A stretch of DNA of 64,000 nucleotides, from the NCBI GenBank assembly GCA_033030425.1, contig JAUFSD010000013.1, positions 1,054,001 through 1,118,000 on the forward strand, written 5' to 3'. Position numbers and translations under genes: made by a program. Within the stretch, counting starts at the first letter, position 1. Each line of letters begins with the position of its first letter. The notes under the pieces are model-generated. The model did not search any database. It was not told where the DNA came from and saw only the letters and a list, made by a program, of their open reading frames with translations. This DNA comes from Verpa conica (taxonomy: Eukaryota > Ascomycota > Pezizomycetes > Pezizales > Morchellaceae). Below, piece after piece: positions 1-10,936 of this stretch.

Positions 1-330
1 GAAGGTGAGGAAGGTGAAGGTGAAGGTGAAGGTGAAATTGATGACCATGAAGTTGATAAACTCGCGGAAAGTCACACCGAAGACCAGGAAGAAGTTGAGA
101 AAGTAAAGGAGAGAAAGTCACTCGCCTCCAAAATCCCCGGTCTTGGTCTTGGTAAAATCGGCCTCAAAATGGACATTGACCAAGGAAGGCTACACCAAGC
201 CGTTGAATTTGTTGAGAAGGAAATTGGCGGGATCGCGGACGAGGTTATACGTGAGATTCAGGTATTGACGGAGAAAAACAAGGAGCCTGAGGCAGATAAA
301 GAGGCTGCGGAGGATGGCCTTGGGAGCTGA
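1..330 (+). CDS. C-terminal end of an acidic, charged hypothetical protein (partial)
   Basis: The frame starting at base 1 is open for 109 codons and ends at TGA 328-330; the 5' part lies outside the window. It opens with a Gly-Glu repeat (GAAGGT codons), continues with a Glu/Lys-rich stretch, then a short basic/hydrophobic segment around IPGLGLGKIGLKMDID and an amphipathic, probably helical region (QAVEFVEKEIGGIADEVIREIQ) before a charged tail ending in GLGS. I do not recognise the family. The low-complexity start could slip in length between strains. Coding status rests on the open frame and the codon-like GAAGGT periodicity. An internal exon boundary cannot be excluded, since no start is visible. 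Confidence 0.55.
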   Translation, partial: EGEEGEGEGEGEIDDHEVDKLAESHTEDQEEVEKVKERKSLASKIPGLGLGKIGLKMDIDQGRLHQAVEFVEKEIGGIADEVIREIQVLTEKNKEPEADKEAAEDGLGS

Positions 331-3300
331 TTAGAGGGCCAGCGACTTTCAATTCCTTTCTCTTGACGGGTGTTTGATTTTTGTTGGCTCCGGTTGCACG
401 CTTTTTGGATTAGGGTGTCTCTTGTGTTTGGAGTATTCATGGTGCATTTTTATTTGTGTTTCTTTCTGTCTTTTAAGTAAACTGTAATTTTATCTTACTT
501 TCGCATGGGGCTGTAGATACTCTGAGAAATCCGGGTAGTAGCGGTGGCTTTTGGCTATTGTTTGAGGTATTTTTTGTTTTTATATTTTAATTGTGGTATT
601 TTCTCATAGATGCTTTACAGGGTGGAGTACAGTATACATGTTTTTTTCTTGGTGGCTTTTTTTATACTAGAATCACGTTCTTTATAGTAGTTTTACCTTA
701 TGAAATCTTTTTTAGATTCCAGTGGTTCTCTTTTTAATGGTCCGCGGAGGTTTATCCGGGTGAATGAGATTAGGCATGAGTAGTCACTCGCATGGTCCTG
801 AGGTGGTTCTCGGGTAGCCATGAATCCGGGTGTGGTGGTCTAGATAAGCATGTGAATGGGAGCACAGATCGACATGTGATAGGGACTTCCGATTATTCTC
901 GCCGCTTTCTTCTGTGATAGCCTGTGGTGCGGCTAGGGTTTCAAGCCTCTTGCCCCTTGCCCCTTGCTACCGTAGGTTTTTTATCGGTTACTATCTCAAT
1001 ACTTTGGGGGGGGGAGTTTGTTTTATTGAAGACTGCGTGGCTATCAATCTGTTGAAATTATATCAAAATTTGGGTTAGCTATATATGTGGGGCTTTCTGG
1101 CCTCCCTCGGATCTTTTTAGCATAGGAAAGGTCAATAATACCACAACATCTCTGGAATAGTGGACTAGCCTCTACTCACCTAGAAATTCCTCACCACCTC
1201 TAACGGCTTTCGACGGTATTTATACCCGAGACCTAGGATGCTCTTTCGAGTTGGGATACTTTTAGGCAAGTGGGCAAGTTCTTTATAGTTTTGTTTTTGA
1301 GATTTTGTACTAATAAAAAATGGTGATATTTTTGCTGGTAGTAGCCACTATTTTTAATCAGTGTTCTGAATTACCAGTGGAGACTTTGGATGCTGGGTAG
1401 GTTCAAAAGTTCCTTTTCTCCAACGAGGCTACTCTTAGTATAGTCAGTCACTAGAGGGGATTTAACCTAGAGGATTTTTTTATTAATAATGAGTTTAAGC
1501 TCACATAAACTGATTAGTGGTGGAGGGATTATTTTTAGTTTAGATATTCCTAAGTTCAAATCTGGACAAAGGCCGCGAAATATTTCTATATAGAAACATT
1601 GACCCTAACGTGGGGTTGGCTGACTTCACGAATAATCACTCATCACTAGAACGAGTTTGCCATATCAAAAGATAGTAAAAATGTAAAAATTTCACGCTTA
1701 GGGCTATTAATTCGTAAAGGGATGTGTCCGAATTTACTAGCGGTCGCCCATAATGTCGCTATTACAGCCGCGTGATTATTGACTAGTATTACCTAATTCA
1801 GGCATAATGTTGCCTGGAAAGTTTATATATGGTATATATATAACTAGCTCTAATTAATTCTACAAGTACTACACTCTCTATTCTACTAGACTTATGTACC
1901 TCTAAGCCGCCCTGACACAGGTTTATTATTATAGATGCTAGTATGATTGGGGTAAACCCAATAAAACGCACCTCCCTCTCTCAAAGAGCATAGCGTGGAG
2001 GTCCCACTTATATAATTATGTGAACGAAAAATCCCAGTCTTAGTCTTTGCGTGTAAATATAGACTGTGGTATCTTTCTGACACTAGCTCAATACTTAAGT
2101 TAGATTTTCTGGCAGTGGAAGTTGTGGTAAATTAGAGCTTAACACTGCTCAGTCAATTAATGCTGAGCTCCAGCACTCTATACCTGAGATTAAAAACTAG
2201 AACTTAAAAGTGAGTACACATTGATGACTTATTAACCATAGATCTTACCACCAATGGTAAGTTCAAGTTCAGCATGCTGAAATCAGTGCAAATTGAACGT
2301 ACAGATGCTAACCTCCAGCAGTTTTAAAACTTCATTTAGCTATCGGTGGTAGATTATCTTTCGACCGGGCTACGCTTGCATAATCATGGGGTTTAAACGA
2401 TTTTATATCTAGTACTATAAATTATACGCAATACTATATTTTTCATATAGTAAAATTCAAAGTCAAATAATACATATGGTATAGAAAGCAGTTTTACCTA
2501 TCTCTAACTCTACTGATTATAAATATATAGCCTATTTGAGCCTGTAGTAACTGGTTAGCCAAGCCTAGCCGTTTAGGGTACGCTTTTATATCCCGGGTTA
2601 ATGGGTTATGTATTGGAGGGACAAAGCATATCCTGAATGGGTGACCCGCTTAACGAGCTGCTTGGGCTATATAGTTATAGTCGGTAGTGCTAGGAATGGG
2701 TAGAACGACCGACTATACCACTGGTATTATTGGATCTTGAGTCTAGTTGTGCGCAAAACCCTTGTCTCCCCTAATCCATTTATATTACCCCAAATCGATG
2801 GCTTATTGGAGTATGTAAAAGGTGGTTTCACTAATACTACATGTAAGTCTAAGTGCCTGATCTAAGTACAGAATGCTATACTCAATAAAATAGCATGTAC
2901 AAGTGCTGGAATCCAGCGTTTTTATACTCGAACTTACCACTGGCGGTAAATTAGGTTTTTACTGATTTTTAATTCCATAATATTCTGTGTCAAAGTCTTA
3001 ACATATTAGTAGATCTCTCCCTCTGGGGGAAAATATATTGTTGCTAGCTAGCAAAGAGTGACCTGGAGGGCGAAATCGGTTTGTTATAGCTGCTAAGCTG
3101 ATTTTATATAATGCAGCAAAACATTCATTAACTGAATCTCGCTCTAGATATGAGCGCTGAGAATAGGGGATGGGGTATCACGAAAGGAAAAACACCCATA
3201 TACAATACGTACTCAGGTAACAACTGAAAAAAAGTTAACTCATAAGAATCCTAGCCTTCACTCCCCTCTTTTGCTCGTAAAAAAACTACATGTATATTGG

Positions 3301-3438
3301 GACGAAAAATAAAAACTAATGTTCCATTTGCAGTTATTCGTAGCTGCGCCTAAAGTAAGAATAATAAAAGCACCGAACGATGTCCAGTAATTGAGTTCAA
3401 CCTTATCTCCATCCTCCCTGCGTTATCGCACTAGTCAA
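331..3438. other. AT-rich gene-free region with degenerate repeats
   Basis: No frame is long enough or recognisable enough to be a gene. The first 300 bases are T-rich and probably hold the 3' untranslated region of the upstream gene. After that the sequence is TA-rich with frequent stops in all frames. It contains three related repeat copies (2162-2260, 2307-2357, 2905-2954), a 10-bp inverted repeat (2676-2717), a 14-bp perfect palindrome centred near 2277 and two TACATGTA sites (2838, 3287). These look like decayed mobile DNA; that reading is inference. Confidence 0.6.
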
Positions 3439-4858
3439 CTAACCGCCCAAAAGCTGGTTAATAGCCCCTTGTACGCTCCCTCCACTCCTCCTAAGTGCCT
3501 CAACATTCCTATCAAAATCAAAGAAACCCATATCATTAAGTTGCCTCAACTGCTCCGCATACCTTTCTTCCGGTGGTCTATTATCTGGAGGACTCGAGGC
3601 CGCCGCACCGCCACCAAATGCCGCAAATGGATTCACTCCTAGAACTCCTGCACCTCCAAGCTGCCCCTGCTGCCCCATAGCACTAAGGAAAGCATTCATA
3701 GCAGCGGGATCAAACATTGGATTTGGGGCTTGACCTGGAGACCCACCCCCGGGGTTCATTCCACCGAGCATACCCATTAAGGCTGGGTTTATTCCAAATG
3801 GGCTTGGTGGAATTCCACCAACACCAGCACCAGGACCAGCACCTGGTGACTGCGGATTTGCAGAACCCGTAGCGGGTGGGGCCCCAAAGAGAGCAGCGAA
3901 GGGGTTAGCACCGCCGGGAGCTCCAAATGGATTAGGTGGCTGAGCAGCGGTAGCAGGGTTGGGTGTTGGAGTAGACCCTTCCTGACTAGGGGTGGTATCT
4001 GTTCTCCCTGGCTCTGGAAAAGAGGCCGCAGGTGCACTACCCATTCCCCCAAAGCCACGACCGCCCAGGGAACCACCCATTTGGGACATCTGACGGATTA
4101 CGTCTGGGTTGGTCATCATTTGGCGAAACATGTCGCTGTTCATCATGCGGCGAGCCTCTGGACCGAGCGATTGGAGCATGGGGTTGGAAGCGATGATGTA
4201 GTCGAGGAGTTGAGGGTTCCGGAGCATTTCGTTCATTGTTGATTGGAATTGGGGGTTATTCATGGCTTGTGCGAGCTGCTCTGGGTCGGGTGGGGGGCCC
4301 ATCTAGATTTAGGATTTATTAGTTTGGAAAGATACAGAAGATGGGTAGCGTTGGGTGATTCTGGGCTGAGGAATGTAGGAAACTCACCCCTCCATCGGGT
4401 CCAAACATATCCGCACTTGGTAACTGCACATGGCCCGCATATCTTGCTCCCGTCAGCCCTGCAAGTGGGTTATTACCACTCCCCGCCGCGATATTCACAG
4501 GCACACCTGGCCTATTCGCTGCTGCCGCACTCGCCGAACCGCCCGCCGCAGCTCCTCTCTGAGCATTCGACGCAGCTCCTCTAACCATGTGCACTGTGTG
4601 TCCAGATTGAATTTTATAGGTTTCTAGGGTTTCCTCATCTTTCATGACACGACCTGAGTAAATGAGCCTTTGCCTGTCAGCGGGGACCTCAGAAATCTCG
4701 GCAAGCTTTTTCTTGAGCTCTACTACGGGTGTGGTTGGGGGAAGGGAGAGCGTGAATTTTGTGTCGTTGGAGAGTTTAACAGAGAACGTGACAGGCTCTG
4801 AGGGCGGGGCTTCGGAGGGGGAGGAGGGCCGCTCGGCGGGGGTTTCGCTAGATGACAT
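3439..4858 (-). CDS. dsk2: Dsk2/ubiquilin-type UBL-UBA ubiquitin shuttle protein
   Basis: Two exons (4858-4388 and 4302-3439) with an 85-nt intron (donor GTGAGT, acceptor CTAG, branch CTAA) join in phase 0 to give 444 aa. Residues about 22-95 form a ubiquitin-like domain (FSVKLSNDTKFTLSLPP through SGHTVHMVRG). The middle has STI1-type helices (MNNPQFQSTMNEMLRNPQLL) followed by Gly/Pro/Asn-rich linkers. The last 45 residues are a UBA domain with the MGFFDFDRNVEAL signature. In this family the UBL binds the proteasome and the UBA binds ubiquitin chains, so the protein carries ubiquitylated clients to the proteasome in cytosol and nucleus and has roles in ERAD. Domain order and length match Dsk2. 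The start chosen is the ATG just before the UBL. Confidence 0.95.
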
Positions 4859-7800
4859 TTTATGTTTTAAGGATTGGTTGTGGTTGTCTGGGAGGCGTTG
4901 TAGTGGGCCGAGCTTTGCGGGGTTGCAAAGATTGGTAATAGGGGGTAAGGTGCGAGAGAGATCCTTTTTCTTATATGAACAGTGAGTTCCCAGGAGTAGT
5001 TCCTTCTTTCAAGAGAGTTTCCGATGGTAAATGGAGATGATGGGGGGTTAGTTGGTGATGAAGATGAAGGGTTTATGGAGAGTGTGGAGGGGTCGATGTC
5101 GGGAAACTGGCTTGGTAGTCTGGCCAGATGACGCCCTCCTTGTTGTTTTAGGAACAGATCTTGTTTGATTCGATGGCAGTGTAATATTCTATAGCCTTCT
5201 ATCAAGACATTCTACATTCACTCGGTATGCATATGCCAGCGAGTAATCAGTTGGACGCGTCTCCGACTCCATGCTACAAACACCAGTCGGTGTATGTACC
5301 GGTGACAACTGCAAGGGTTTGCTCCGCTGGGCAATGATGCAGGGCGAGAATCGATACTTAGATTTTGTGATACAAATGCCAGAGCCACTCCATGACTTGC
5401 TTACAAAGACAGGACATATGCATAGGCGCTGCCACTTCCACAACCTCGAAATATTCGTTTCTTAGAAAGAAATCCAACCTCAAAATCGCTATTAGACTCT
5501 AAAAGGTAGGTATACCCCTTAATAATTCATGTCTAAACACAACCCCAACCCCATTTAACGCAAACAAACAAACACGTTCGGCTAAAAACACTACTAATAG
5601 TATCCTTTTTACGAGGAGATTATTAGAGTGTATATAGGTATAGGTAGAAAGCTACACCCAACGACTTACGCAAACAAAGGTTCCAAATACCGAGACGCCC
5701 CCTATAGAAGTTATAAAATCCACATAGCTACATGTAACATATGCCTTATTTATATCCTCCAAATACCAATACCTATCCTATTACTAACTCTTCATGCAGC
5801 CCTCGATCCCGTTCCCAGATATATGCCTCAAGAGAAAAATAGCTAACTCTAGTACGGGTTGAGGCAGGTTTAAACCTCTCTCGTGTTCGTGTAACCCATA
5901 TTTTTGGCCCTTGTATTGAATTTAAGCGTGTTAGTTACGTTAAAGAGGGCGAAAGAGAGAAACCTCGAGCATCTATGATTAGCATCATCTATTCAGCACT
6001 ATAACTCTTCATATCTAGAGAATTCACATACTTCAATCTTTAACTCCCACGATCAACCAGTGCGCCCCAAGCATCTTCTTAGTACCATTCATAATTATAT
6101 GAATAGCATATCTTTACATATATATAACTAAACGACATACCTATCAGCCTCACTCTTAAGATTCCCTTGTTAGTATGGATTTGGTGATTCAAAGAACTGG
6201 AGCTAGAAGTCGTAAACCGCTTTCATTCATATACCTGGAGTTATGGGGAGGGGGAGGGCTAAATATTAGAAGGAAAAGATGATAGTAGCAGAAGATAATA
6301 GGAAAATATTTTAGACAGGGATGTGCATGTATTTTATTGAGCTAGTTTGTTTCTAGGGTTATGGCAAAGGAAGTTTATAGTCCTTCTATTTCAAAACCTA
6401 TATGTAGTTAATACGAGTGAGGCGGCCGGAGACCTATATTTTTTCCCTCGCCTATAATATCAAGCGTCCATTGCGTCCATTCTATTAAAAATTAAACACA
6501 GTTATAGTTCTTTAGCGCATAATTTCTATATATATCACTCAAAACTAGAGAGTTGATAATTGAGATATTTTAGTACCATAACACTTTTAATATATTATCT
6601 AGGGATTTAGTCATCCATGCCCCTTTTCTTGACTCCCTCCCTTGCTAATATGGTAGCCACTAAGCTTACTAGAATATAACTACACTGATTTATAAACCTA
6701 GCTAGGGATCTGTGCGAACACCCTAATACTATATATGGGATAGTACGTTAACAGAGTTCCACCTATTCGCTTTTCTTGGTACGATACCACGACCACTAAT
6801 CTATATAGTAATTTGACTTGGGCAGCTCCTGGGTTATCTCAACTATAGCTACTAAAATAAACCTCTGAAATCACTGTATACTAGTTTAATACAAGGGCCA
6901 CAACTCATAACCTTTATAATCTAAATCAATACTATTTGATGTTGCGGGGTAGTTAGTGCACAAGCTAGATAAGCCAATATCTGAAAAATATGCAAAGAAA
7001 CTAGACCTAAGGTTACCAAAAAATTTGACTGTAGGGAAGTTTATAATGTAGATTGGGGTTCTTCGCGGGGTATCGGGCAGCTTGTACTAGTGAGAAAACT
7101 AAACCGGTGCAACGAAGCCTGCGTCCAAAGAAAAACACCGACAACAAACCTCTATTATCTTCACCTATATAATTGAGTCCTACTATAACCTTATTAAGCC
7201 TTTGTATTTGTATTTGCTTAACCTTAATATCAGTTATAGCTAGATTCAGCTACAAAGGAAGATTACGTTGCCTAGTACAAAACTAAGCAGACCTTATTCT
7301 CTTACTAATACACCTCGCTTGACTATGGGTCTTGTATGCTGCTTGCCTACTTTTAATTTCTCGTGGAATGAAGGTTTGTTTATTAATTTCACTTCTATCA
7401 AGTTTATTTCTAATGATAATTAGTAGTACATATAGTTGTACTAGTGTAGAATACTATTCACTACATGTATGGAAACAAATGAACATCCGTACTATGTAGT
7501 ATAACGGCGAAATGGGTAGTGACCTTTCCCATTCGACAATAGCGGTCAGTCGCTAATAATAATAAAAAAAAGGTACGAAGCAACACTCAAGATAAAGACC
7601 TTGGCTGCTGAAACTACGTATCGGTCACGGAATCTACCAGCGCACATGGCCGGTCTATGTAATGTATTTGTGGTAGGGGAAATGCCCACTTTTATATATC
7701 AGCTAGCAAAGTGTATGAGAGTTTACGTCTATTATGGGTGGAGAATTTCCCGCAAGCAGTCGTGTTAGAAGTCTGTTAGAAAATCTAAGACAACCCCTGC

Positions 7801-10387
7801 AAAGTATGTACATGTGGGTACGGCACAGTGCCAAGAACAGGGATTAATAGCAGTAGAACGGGTAGAAAGACTTTTATAGGAAAGTTAGTGTCCTACCACT
7901 ATAGGGCCTAGGAATTATTCTACCCATAGATAATTCTCTGGTGGGGAGCACCCTATCACCGAGACTCTATTCAGGTCTTATCTCCAGGCTATACGATGTA
8001 CGATGATAGCCATAGTATTTTTCTCCTAAGAATGATACAGGTTGATTACATGTATCTTTGACAATGAAACCGGCGAAATGCGGTGCCTAGTAAATAGATA
8101 ACGCAAGGGTTTAAAGCTACACTTTGAGCTCCTATTTCATCAAGTAGTTCGTACCCTCCCCCACTTTGAAACTGCATGAAACCCTTGAATTCTACTAGGG
8201 GGCCTACTAAGCATGAAAATAATCTCCGTTTTATCATCTCGTGCCACTTCCCCTCCCCAAACATATTTGTATCAGCCACACAGATATCAAACACACAGAC
8301 CTTCCAGGAGCAACCCTCAACATTCTCATAGCTCTCACAATATCATTTACACACTATCATGAACGATAATTAGAAATTAAGGTACCCCCGTCGCAGATGC
8401 AATGTTCCTCTTAATCCATGGGTTGTCGCATACTATCACATTATCGAATTTACCTATTTAGGCAATAAATTCTTCTCATAGTGAGATATCCCGCCCAAAC
8501 CCCCAGCGTCTACCGCTTGAAACATCAGGGGCGATATAGGGTAGGACTAGTACTTATAGAGGTACAATTTGATCTTATTACAAAGCCTATTAATGTTTTA
8601 GCACTTATGAGTCGATAGAGAGAAGTTGGAGTCCTGGGTGAGTATCCAGGTATAGCTATACGGTTATTGGATTTTATGTTGAGATTGATATATTGTTCTT
8701 CGCTTATAGCGGGGCTAGACTCATCTTTATATGGCACCACAGCTTTAAAAGTTCATGGGCTTTTTTCTGCGCCACATGTGGGAATAGAAAAAAAGCCATG
8801 ATATACTCCTCGATGTAAATAAGAGTACTTTTTTTCTGTGATAACATCTAATCGTAATTTGATTTAGCCTAATATAAAATATGCGGTTTCTAAGCTTATA
8901 TTATTTGAATCTACAGAAAAAGCATTATAACAGCTTTTTTCTTTCTTTTCTTTTAAAGCATGTAATTTTCATTTCCAGGTACAAAATCTGGTATGCAATT
9001 TTAAACTATAGCCTAACGCTTCCACCTAGGTATGTATACTGATAACTGGTGACCAATACAATAACGGCGAGTATTTATTGCACCTACACCACAAAGAATT
9101 TCCTGGGCGCTACCGTTAGATAACGCCACCTGAGCGCTTCTTTCCATGCATTAGTTGATGGCGACAGACTCAAGCTACCTAGTTTCTCAAGGGCGGCAAG
9201 ATACTATTCCAAACCTCCTAATAGTCTCTCAGGATTACACACCAGTGTTTCGAGGTCTGAGATTCACGGGTACATGTGAAGCAAGTTTTACATACCTCTA
9301 CCAATGTTATACAAAACAGGGGTCTATGTTACACAAGATATTATGTCAAGATCGTGGCTTACCCCCAACTTCCAGATACGATCCGCCACTCAGGCACTAA
9401 CGTTTCGAGATCCCATGGTTGATACACGCACCAAAGCAAGCCTCAAGAATTCCAAACTCTCAGGAGAGGTTCACTTGACTAAGAGGTAGTATTTTGAGAG
9501 TCTAAGACTCACATTGAAAGAAGGTTACGAGGTTAAAAAAAAAATTAATTTATAACAATTTTACTGGCTGTGATCCTAATCAACTCAAAGTTCTAACCCA
9601 AAAACCAAACAATCCAAATACGAATACAAAACTATAAAAAAACCAAAAGAATGTAAAAGGCTAACACAGTAAACAGTGTCACTGACTAAAAAAGAGAAAG
9701 GGAGGATAAAGAAATACCACAAGGGCGGCTATTTACAAGAGAAGTAAAACCATCTATAGCATATGTTGGGATGATAAACCAGCATCCTCATACAAAGAGC
9801 TATTGACGGCGAGAGAAGAAATTGAAGGTATATAGAAGAAGCAGAATATAAAATGGAGTTGTTGGTTGGGCCGAAACGTTCAATGCATTGAGTGTTGTAT
9901 TATAGCACCTATGCGAAGAAAAATAAAGTTGTGAAAAGGAAGGCGTAGTTGTTATAACATCTCGACATAAGTCCTGTCCATGCCCGCGATCTCATAACGC
10001 GCGCTAGAAAACCATCTCTCCCAAAACTCAAACACCTAGGACTAACCAAATCGCTAAAAGGAAAACTCAGAACCAGTACGAACAAACCCTCGAGAAGTAG
10101 GTAAAGCCACGCGCATAAAGAAAAAATAGCCATCCATTGGGGGTATCGAAAAGCAACCGCTATGCGCCAGGTGATAGAATAATCTGTTGGAATGTCGAAT
10201 AAAAGAAAGTTGTTGAAACGCAAGCTGCCACACTAATAGATAATCGAAAAGAACAAACGATTTACAATAATGGTATCGTATTGAACGGAATAATGGTACA
10301 AGACTTTTCTCCGCTCGAAGGGGGTCGAAAAGGTAAAGAATGAAGTAATTTCTGGATGGGCCCGTTTCAAAGCATAAGCTTTATGAC
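4859..10387. other. Long AT-rich gene-free region
   Basis: The first few hundred bases upstream of the Dsk2 start are the likely promoter of that minus-strand gene. From about 5470 to 9900 the DNA is TA-rich and broken by stops. I found no recognisable product; the longest frames (8046-8294 minus, 9155-9400 plus, 9909-10223 minus) resemble no family I know. Structures seen are a strong hairpin at 8753-8801 with a second similar A/T hairpin near 8920-8950, TACATGTA sites at 5729, 7462 and 8047, and a hairpin overlapping the end of the next gene (10369-10396). The last 450 bases are probably the 3' untranslated region of that gene. Confidence 0.55.
8753..8801. repeat. Long hairpin-forming inverted repeat
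   Basis: Arms 8754-8768 and 8786-8800 pair at 14 of 15 positions, with one further T-A pair outside. The loop itself contains the perfect 10-bp palindrome CCACATGTGG (8772-8781). A run of six T in the left arm faces seven A in the right arm. No gene overlaps it. It could be a decayed miniature transposon or a structured transcript. Confidence 0.6.
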
Positions 10388-10396
10388 TTATGCTTT
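10369..10396. repeat. Hairpin across the stop codon of the small membrane protein gene
   Basis: AAAGCATAAG (10369-10378) and CTTATGCTTT (10387-10396) are perfect 10-bp inverted repeats separated by 8 nt. The TAA stop of the minus-strand gene (10390-10388) lies in one arm, so its mRNA could fold exactly at the termination codon. Confidence 0.6.
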
Positions 10397-10936
10397 ACCA
10401 GCTACGCCTCTACGTTCAGGGAGCTTCCATGGCATACAGACAGTCTAAAGTAGGATTAGCACTTGGAGTACCCAAAATAAAGAAACAGGAATACAAACCT
10501 CGCCTTCACTATAAGCCCAGAAGTAGATAGCAAGTCCAACGAGATAGTAAATCGCAGCGTTTGTGCCCTGGTAGAGCAATGCAGCAGCGAGGATGGCGAG
10601 AGGATAGAGTGCAAGTCTAGCAGCGATACTCCGGTGGAAAGCGGTGTTGGGGACTATGAGAGGTAGTGGATATTCCCAGCAAACACCCAAGATGCCGAAG
10701 AGGATATTGAAGATTTGGAGAATTGGAAAAGGCTTAACAGCTGCATCAAGTGACCTAAAGAATTACTATTAGTTATTTCCCGAGTTGAGAATTGAAAATA
10801 TTCTAAAAACTTACTTTGTCCACATATCCCAAAAGATCTTGGGCCAGAAAATCCCGTGAACTCCCGCTGCTACCTGGTACGTAGCAGCAGTGAGGATGAT
10901 CAGACGGGCAAGATGATTCTTGATGAGCTTTCCCAT
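10388..10936 (-). CDS. Small conserved fungal multi-pass membrane protein (DUF7727-like)
   Basis: Three exons (10936-10815, 10754-10499, 10444-10388) give 144 aa. Intron 1 is 60 nt (GTAAGT..TTTAG) and intron 2 is 54 nt (GTTTGT..TTTAG, branch GCTAATC). The protein begins MGKLIKNHLARLIILTAATY and contains FWPKIFWDMWTK, a helix rich in Leu/Ile, and NAAIYYLVGLAIYFWAYSEGE, ending in the charged tail CMPWKLPERRGVAGKA. I count about four hydrophobic segments. I recall this as a widespread Pezizomycotina family of about 140 aa under the label DUF7727 (label from memory). Its function is unknown to me. The second intron is needed to recover the Pro-Trp tail expected for the family; without it the frame runs into an unrelated hydrophobic end. 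Confidence 0.85.

Noticed and set aside
9909..10223. 104-aa hydrophobic minus-strand frame
   Set aside because: It lies just after the stop of the small membrane protein gene, has no recognisable relatives and no good start context; likely chance in T-rich 3' sequence.
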